Shown here: positions 60,025 through 64,000 of the stretch, in pieces
How the letters are laid out: every line of letters begins with the position of its first letter
Position numbering within the stretch: position 1 is the first letter of the stretch
Source: a virus
Virus record (IMG/VR): IMGVR_UViG_3300027759_000046
Coordinates: 62,001 to 126,000 of that record
Direction: 5' to 3' (one strand)
Length of the DNA: 64,000 bases
Position numbers and translations under genes: made by a program
The notes under the pieces: generated by a model
Databases searched by the model: none
What the model saw: only the letters and a program-made list of their open reading frames with translations
What the model was told of the DNA's origin: nothing

Positions 60025-61761
60025 TTATTTATATTCAACCTTGACTCTAGACCTGAACTCTGGTGGGAATTGAGTACCTGCGCTCTTAAATAGATCTGCA
60101 AAACACCCATCTATTAAGTAGGTCACAGCCCAATCTTCTGGGGTTCGGATTGACCGACCGACTCCTTGTAGGACCGAAACCGAGGTCTTCCAGTTATACC
60201 ATTGCTGTGAATAGTTTAATTTGGCCGCAACGTACTTGTCACCTAGGTAAGGGTACGGAACCTTTAGAAATATTTGAAATCTTGATAAGTCGTCAACTAG
60301 GTTTAGGCCTTCAAGTAGAGAAGGCCCCATTGCAACTGTGCCACGATTCTTCTTCATCTTCTTCAGCATCTTCTCCTTTTCCTCAGAGCCTTTGTACAGC
60401 AGAACTCTCTTTCTGACATCCTTAGGTAGAGCCTTCCAAATCTTTTGGCCCAACTCATAGGATCCAGTGTGAATGATTCCTGATTCTGTCTTATGCGTGT
60501 TTAGGATCTCAGTTACTCGAGCAACCGCCCAATCCAGATTGTCAGCTAGGAATCGGGTCGACAGTTTCTTGCCAGGATAAAATATGATTGGCGATCTGTC
60601 CCACTTGAAATGACTCTCAATCTTAAAGTATTTTGCATCTTTGATTCCATGATTTCGCATAAAGTCCTGAGTACCTCCCATCGTCGCTGTCATTAGCAAT
60701 TTGAATCCAAATTTATTGAAGAAGTGCTTGTGTAATAAGTAGTACTCATCGATACAATTGAACGTGATTGACGTTTCTCCAGGATTCTTAACCATCTTAT
60801 GGACTCCAGTCTTTTCAATGATATCACTATAGTCTTCTAATTTGCAGTGCACGTCTTTTAACCAGTCAGTCAAGTTAAAGGTTGCTAACCAGTCTTGTGG
60901 AACCGAGTCTTCTCCGAATTCTTTACCTGCAACTTCTCGAATATCAGCAGTCTCTTTAACCAGACCTCCAAGTATTTTAGTGATCTCCTTTAGATGAGCT
61001 AAGATAACGGCTGGTGCCTCTTCTGCATAGACCTCCTCAATGTTCTTCTTAAGACCCATTAGATTTACGTTAGGGATCTTAAGTCCAAGATCGCCAATGT
61101 TCTCAAGAATCTTTTCAACCTTCTTGTGAATTTCATGTGATACGATTGGGCTAAAGTGGCTCTGTACAATATCCAATAGTTTGTGAGCCTCATCACAGAC
61201 AACAAAATCTCTCTGTGGAAAAGGTGAACCTTTACCTTTACCTTGCTGTTGCTGCTCAACGTAATTTCTTTGAATGAGAGCGTAAGGATATGTGAGTAGT
61301 GCAATTGGCGATTTGATCGCCTTTTTACGAGAGGTTAAGTAACCGCATTGCTTAAAACACGGAAGAGCCTCAGCTGATTCGTATGAGACTCCTTTGCTCT
61401 TGCACTCTCCGACTGAAAATCTTTCTCCATTGACTGCACACGTGTAATTGTCAACTCCTTTAATATTACCCCAATTCCAGAGTTGCATGCTACGAAAGTC
61501 CTTGACGTATTGATCGTGTAGAGCCAAGTCAGATGCAAGGATATAGCCACGATTTCCTTTAAAAGCCAAAAAATCCGCAAACAACATTGCGATCACAGAC
61601 TTACCTGAACCAGTCGGGGCGTCCAATAGGAATACTCCATTTGAATCTTCATCGTATGCTTCTATGATTGCAAGGATAGCCTCTTTTTGTTGAGGTCTAA
61701 ACTCGAACATTGGATGCTTACCCTTAACAAACTGTTCAAATTCGGCCTTTAGTTTACTCAT
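60025..61761 (-). CDS. DinG/XPD-like DNA helicase with iron-sulphur cluster
   Basis: The 578-residue SF2 helicase has APTGSGKS (48-55), DEAH at 190-193, GSYELGQKIW, and the motif VI line QGVGRSIRTPED. Four Cys (108, 120, 135, 139) lie between motifs Ia and II, where Rad3/XPD/DinG enzymes hold a 4Fe-4S cluster. It should unwind 5'-3'. T4 Dda and gp41 are not related to it, so it is an addition to the standard set. A possible AATATAGTACTATAAC promoter lies upstream. Confidence 0.9.
   Translation of the reverse strand: MSKLKAEFEQFVKGKHPMFEFRPQQKEAILAIIEAYDEDSNGVFLLDAPTGSGKSVIAMLFADFLAFKGNRGYILASDLALHDQYVKDFRSMQLWNWGNIKGVDNYTCAVNGERFSVGECKSKGVSYESAEALPCFKQCGYLTSRKKAIKSPIALLTYPYALIQRNYVEQQQQGKGKGSPFPQRDFVVCDEAHKLLDIVQSHFSPIVSHEIHKKVEKILENIGDLGLKIPNVNLMGLKKNIEEVYAEEAPAVILAHLKEITKILGGLVKETADIREVAGKEFGEDSVPQDWLATFNLTDWLKDVHCKLEDYSDIIEKTGVHKMVKNPGETSITFNCIDEYYLLHKHFFNKFGFKLLMTATMGGTQDFMRNHGIKDAKYFKIESHFKWDRSPIIFYPGKKLSTRFLADNLDWAVARVTEILNTHKTESGIIHTGSYELGQKIWKALPKDVRKRVLLYKGSEEKEKMLKKMKKNRGTVAMGPSLLEGLNLVDDLSRFQIFLKVPYPYLGDKYVAAKLNYSQQWYNWKTSVSVLQGVGRSIRTPEDWAVTYLIDGCFADLFKSAGTQFPPEFRSRVKVEYK
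60026..60033 (-). promoter_or_regulatory. Late promoter built on the helicase stop codon
   Basis: The minus strand reads GAATATAAATAACC; the stop of the helicase (TAA, 60025-60027) lies in the exact TATAAATA-A region. The ATG at 60006 follows after 20 bases. Confidence 0.75.
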
Positions 61762-61792
61762 GTATTTGTTTGTTTGTTATAGTACTATATTC

Positions 61793-62506
61793 TCACTTCC
61801 AATAGTTTTGGTCTTTATAGAAATAGGATTCGTTGTTGCGGTTTAGCCAGTTTCTAAAGACTAGCTGTACCATTTTAGAATAACCATATCTCTTGAATCG
61901 ACGATTGTCTTGTGTAATTAATTCAGGAACTAATTTGAAGTTCGCAGGCTTAATCTTTCTGCTCAGTAACCAATCTTCGCTTTGATGAGCCCTTTCGTCG
62001 AATCCGCCAAGCTCGTTAAATATAGCTCTTCGCATTAGCATAAATCCGCCAATTGCGAATGGTCTGGTCTTGGACAGGTACCATGTAACAATTTCATTTA
62101 GTAAAAATATTAGCACAGCGCGAATGTCTAGCTCACCTTTATACTTTGGATAAGTACCAAGCATTGCGTAATTGCCAGTATACAAAGAGGCAATTGACTC
62201 TCTAATAACATCTCGGTGAGTGAATGTGACATCTGCATCCAAGAATAATAAGTATGGAGTATCTGCTAACTTCGCACCAGCATTTCGACCGACAGCTGGC
62301 AAGCCACCTTTAATTACTTCAACGTTAAGGTCCAGCTGTTCTGATAACTCTTTAATTATGTTGAGAGTTGAATCAGTAGATCCAGCGTCTGCGATAATTA
62401 CTCTAACTCCGTCTATTCCATTTTGTCGTTTAATATGTCTAAGAGTTCGGCCAATATAGGCTTCCTCATTGAGGCATGGAATTACAATAGTTAAAGATTC
62501 TTTCAT
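61793..62506 (-). CDS. Glycosyltransferase family 2
   Basis: The 237-residue protein has TIVIPCLNEEAYIGRTL, IIADAGSTDST, LLFLDADVTF (DxD) and GGFDERAHQSEDWLLSRK (ED), a full GT2 core, and a possible membrane-near hydrophobic stretch at 150-165. One base overlap with the phosphoesterase gene. Confidence 0.9.
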   Translation of the reverse strand: MKESLTIVIPCLNEEAYIGRTLRHIKRQNGIDGVRVIIADAGSTDSTLNIIKELSEQLDLNVEVIKGGLPAVGRNAGAKLADTPYLLFLDADVTFTHRDVIRESIASLYTGNYAMLGTYPKYKGELDIRAVLIFLLNEIVTWYLSKTRPFAIGGFMLMRRAIFNELGGFDERAHQSEDWLLSRKIKPANFKLVPELITQDNRRFKRYGYSKMVQLVFRNWLNRNNESYFYKDQNYWK

Positions 62507-63201
62507 TACTTAATTAAAGTTAATTTTTGAGAGCTTAGATCAAAGCCAGTAGTCTCGTACACCACGTACGAAGTATTTTCAATCCAATCGCCAGTATTTA
62601 AGTATCGGACACCGTCCACTTCCTTATCAGCTGGCGTATGAATGTGACCGCAGACAACAGTATGACAATTTCTTTTCTTTGCCTGTCGAACCATTTCATT
62701 TTCAAAATCAGTTACGAAAGAGATCGCAGCCTTCACATTATCCTTTAGGTATTTCGATAAGCTTGTTTTCTTGTTGAACTTCTTTAGGAATCGGTCAATC
62801 ACAATTGCCATATCATAACCAACTGATCCCAGGACTCCAAGCCAATGCATCTTTACAATACCGTCGTACTTATCTCCGTGGCAAAACCAAATACCTGCCT
62901 CAGTGAATTCATCGACAACTCTAATTCCGCCAATCTCAACTGGCAAATATTCTCTAAGAAACTCATCATGATTTCCAGCAATCCAGATAACCTCGTGTTT
63001 CTTTGAAACTTTCAATAACTTTCGGATAAGTCGAGTATGTTCAACTGAGAATTTCTTGTATTTCTTAAAGAGCCAGCCGTCAATGATATCGCCGACCAAG
63101 ATCAAGCGATCGAATTCAGTATTCTTAAGTAGTTCAATTACCCCTTCAGTATTGCAGCCCTTTGAGCCAATATGAACGTCTGATATTACTAGAGTTTTCA
63201 T
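62506..63201 (-). CDS. Metallophosphoesterase, LpxH-like
   Basis: From the ATG at 63201 the protein has 231 residues and begins MKTLVISDVHIGSKG. It shows all calcineurin-type metal motifs: DVH, GDIIDGW, GNHDEF, CHGDKYD and GHIHTP. The C-terminal insert is like UDP-diacylglucosamine pyrophosphatase LpxH relatives. Substrate could be a lipid-linked nucleotide or other phosphodiester. Confidence 0.85.
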   Translation of the reverse strand: MKTLVISDVHIGSKGCNTEGVIELLKNTEFDRLILVGDIIDGWLFKKYKKFSVEHTRLIRKLLKVSKKHEVIWIAGNHDEFLREYLPVEIGGIRVVDEFTEAGIWFCHGDKYDGIVKMHWLGVLGSVGYDMAIVIDRFLKKFNKKTSLSKYLKDNVKAAISFVTDFENEMVRQAKKRNCHTVVCGHIHTPADKEVDGVRYLNTGDWIENTSYVVYETTGFDLSSQKLTLIK

Positions 63202-63203
63202 AA

Positions 63204-63515
63204 TTAATCTTTTTCCCATCCGTCTACTTCATGATCGTATTCGCAACATGGGAACTGACGGCCCTGTTCGTCGACGTGAGTCCATACTTTGCCATCTTCA
63301 ATCCATACCCAAGGTTCATCCGCTTTTCCTGGAAGTTCAGGTCTTTCTAACGGCGGATGATACGCATTTACATCAGTGTGTCTGTGATTACAGTCGCATC
63401 CTCTTGGAACGCAATCATCGCACGAGTAAGAGTTCTCTTTACTCGAGTATCCGGGCATGTATACCCATGTTGCGATCTTGCCGCAATCACATAATTCTTT
63501 ACCAGCTATCAACAT
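63204..63515 (-). CDS. Small Cys-rich protein
   Basis: The 103 residues have CDCGKIATWVYMPGYSS, CDDCVPRGCDCNHR and CCEYD, likely two zinc sites. Similar small proteins are frequent in large phages; function unknown. It overlaps the upstream gene by 17 bases. Confidence 0.62.
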   Translation of the reverse strand: MLIAGKELCDCGKIATWVYMPGYSSKENSYSCDDCVPRGCDCNHRHTDVNAYHPPLERPELPGKADEPWVWIEDGKVWTHVDEQGRQFPCCEYDHEVDGWEKD

Positions 63516-63702
63516 CAGTTAAATCTATTTCAGTTCGGGTTAAATGACTAAAGACGCGTAATTCACTACCAATTCCGTTTGGTGTACATTTCCAAGTAAG
63601 CAGCCCAACCTCACCGTATATAGCCTTAATATGAGAAAGCCATTTATCAAACTTCTTCTGCTGTTTGTCATCTAGTTCTATTGTTATTTGTTTATTCGCC
63701 AT
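63499..63702 (-). CDS. Hypothetical small protein
   Basis: Sixty-seven residues starting MANKQITIELDDKQQKKFDKW, a helix-strand pattern with no known domain. Probably the first gene of the unit after the tRNAs. Confidence 0.52.
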   Translation of the reverse strand: MANKQITIELDDKQQKKFDKWLSHIKAIYGEVGLLTWKCTPNGIGSELRVFSHLTRTEIDLTDVDSW

Positions 63703-63720
63703 TTGATCTAATTAAAAATT

Positions 63721-63794
63721 GAAGAGGGAGGAATCCAACCCACAGTCACGGCCGTTAAGGCTTGCTCTCATTAATGTCACTGAGCTACTCTTCC
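63721..63794 (-). tRNA. tRNA-like sequence, probably degenerate
   Basis: The minus strand has a six-pair acceptor (GAAGAG/CTCTTC), TAGCTCAGTG...GAGC as D arm and GGGTTGGATTCC in place of a T arm. The T loop lacks the invariant C of TTCG, and no clean anticodon stem can be drawn. It may be a decayed tRNA or one with an unusual insert. Confidence 0.4.
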
Positions 63795-63798
63795 TTTG

Positions 63799-63876
63799 TA
63801 CCCTCTGAGAGACTCGAACTCTCACCCTAAGACTAGATCCTAAGTCTAGCGCGTCTACCAATTCCGCCAAGAGGGC
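63799..63876 (-). tRNA. tRNA-Leu (TAG)
   Basis: Acceptor GCCCTCT/AGAGGGT, D arm GCGG...GACGC, anticodon arm CTAGA-CTTAGGA-TCTAG, long variable region, T loop TTCGAGT, discriminator A. Confidence 0.92.
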
Positions 63877-63933
63877 AAATTGTGGATGATTCAGTCTAAC
63901 TGTACCTTGTTGGCTATCCACCTAGCCCATTTC

Positions 63934-64000
63934 TTATCTGATCTTCTTCAGCATCACTTTGATGTTTGAACCTGGCTGATAGTGATCGCCAATTATTTGC
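63934..64000 (-). CDS. C-terminal end of a gene (runs off the right edge)
   Basis: One minus-strand frame reads IIGDHYQPGSNIKVMLKKIR to a TAA at 63936-63934. The composition is protein-like and it ends before the tRNAs. A second frame is open to a TAG a little further, so the frame choice is uncertain. Confidence 0.4.
   Translation of the reverse strand, partial: QIIGDHYQPGSNIKVMLKKIR

Noticed and set aside
63712-63921. Minus-strand ORF of 69 codons across the right-hand tRNAs
   Set aside because: It reads through tRNA-Leu and the tRNA-like sequence and has no support as protein.
1-64000. Reassignment of the TAG stop codon, as in some Bacteroidota phages
   Set aside because: A gene such as 9336-10163 ends naturally at TAG, and core genes are intact under the standard code; no suppressor tRNA is seen.
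1-64000. Insertion sequences, transposases, integrase, homing endonucleases
   Set aside because: No such protein motifs or terminal repeats were found in any frame.

Overview
The window reads as part of the genome of a large T4-like myovirus (tailed phage). Recognisable T4-type genes are the portal (gp20), a prohead protease with scaffold (gp21/gp22), the major capsid protein (gp23), head completion nuclease-like gp4/50, baseplate wedge gp25, a gp5-like spike, a gp27/gpD-like hub, UvsW, a probable UvsY, primase gp61 and the C-terminal half of a family B DNA polymerase (gp43). The T4 late promoter core TATAAATA, or close variants, lies in front of many virion genes. Base composition is AT-rich and genes rarely show Shine-Dalgarno sites. 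Two small secreted proteins carry signal peptides ending in GAQ or FSQ, as is common in Bacteroidota, so a Bacteroidota host is likely; this is inference.

Layout. 1-5.4 kb (minus): an internal head protein, the capsid protein, the protease-scaffold and a DnaJ-like chaperone. 5.4-10.2 kb (plus): five sugar and methyl transfer genes. 10.2-16.4 kb (minus): spike, hub and baseplate operon. 16.5-23.1 kb: small late genes, many with a T4-like capsid-targeting N terminus, two secreted proteins on the other strand, a long coiled-coil protein and a Dps-like protein. 23.2-27.9 kb (minus): a three-domain ligase/nucleotidyltransferase/nuclease-like protein, a P-loop kinase and a HAD phosphatase, possibly a nucleic-acid repair or nucleotide set. 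28-30.5 kb (plus): UvsY-like and UvsW. 30.5-32.3 kb (minus): more targeted late proteins. 32.4-37.8 kb (plus): half polymerase, primase, gp4, a virion protein and portal. 37.8-42.5 kb (plus): a second sugar cassette. 42.5-46.5 kb (minus): gp25, a virion protein, targeted proteins and a HAD/NMNAT-like fusion. 46.5-49 kb (minus): a third sugar cassette with a split HldE-like ADP-heptose pair, an SGNH-like hydrolase and a cupin. 49-51 kb: a ClpC-like unfoldase. 51-56.3 kb (minus): small genes, including one lipoprotein and membrane proteins. 56.4-56.8 kb: five tRNAs, then a tiny promoter-ORF-terminator unit. 57-63.7 kb (minus): glycosyltransferases, targeted proteins, a DinG/XPD-like helicase, a phosphoesterase and small proteins. 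63.7-64 kb: tRNA-Leu, a tRNA-like remnant and the end of another gene.

The most striking feature is a dispersed set of at least eleven otherwise unrelated proteins that begin with the same kind of short N-terminal tag, resembling the T4 capsid-targeting sequence and its gp21 cleavage site. Several have their own late promoter, and five window proteins also share an RLKxLGLA-type motif. Together these suggest a large set of protease-processed proteins packed in the head. A scaffold gene nested in the protease gene with its own promoter, a polymerase split with its N-terminal half outside the window, and late promoters built on the upstream stop codon are further unusual points.
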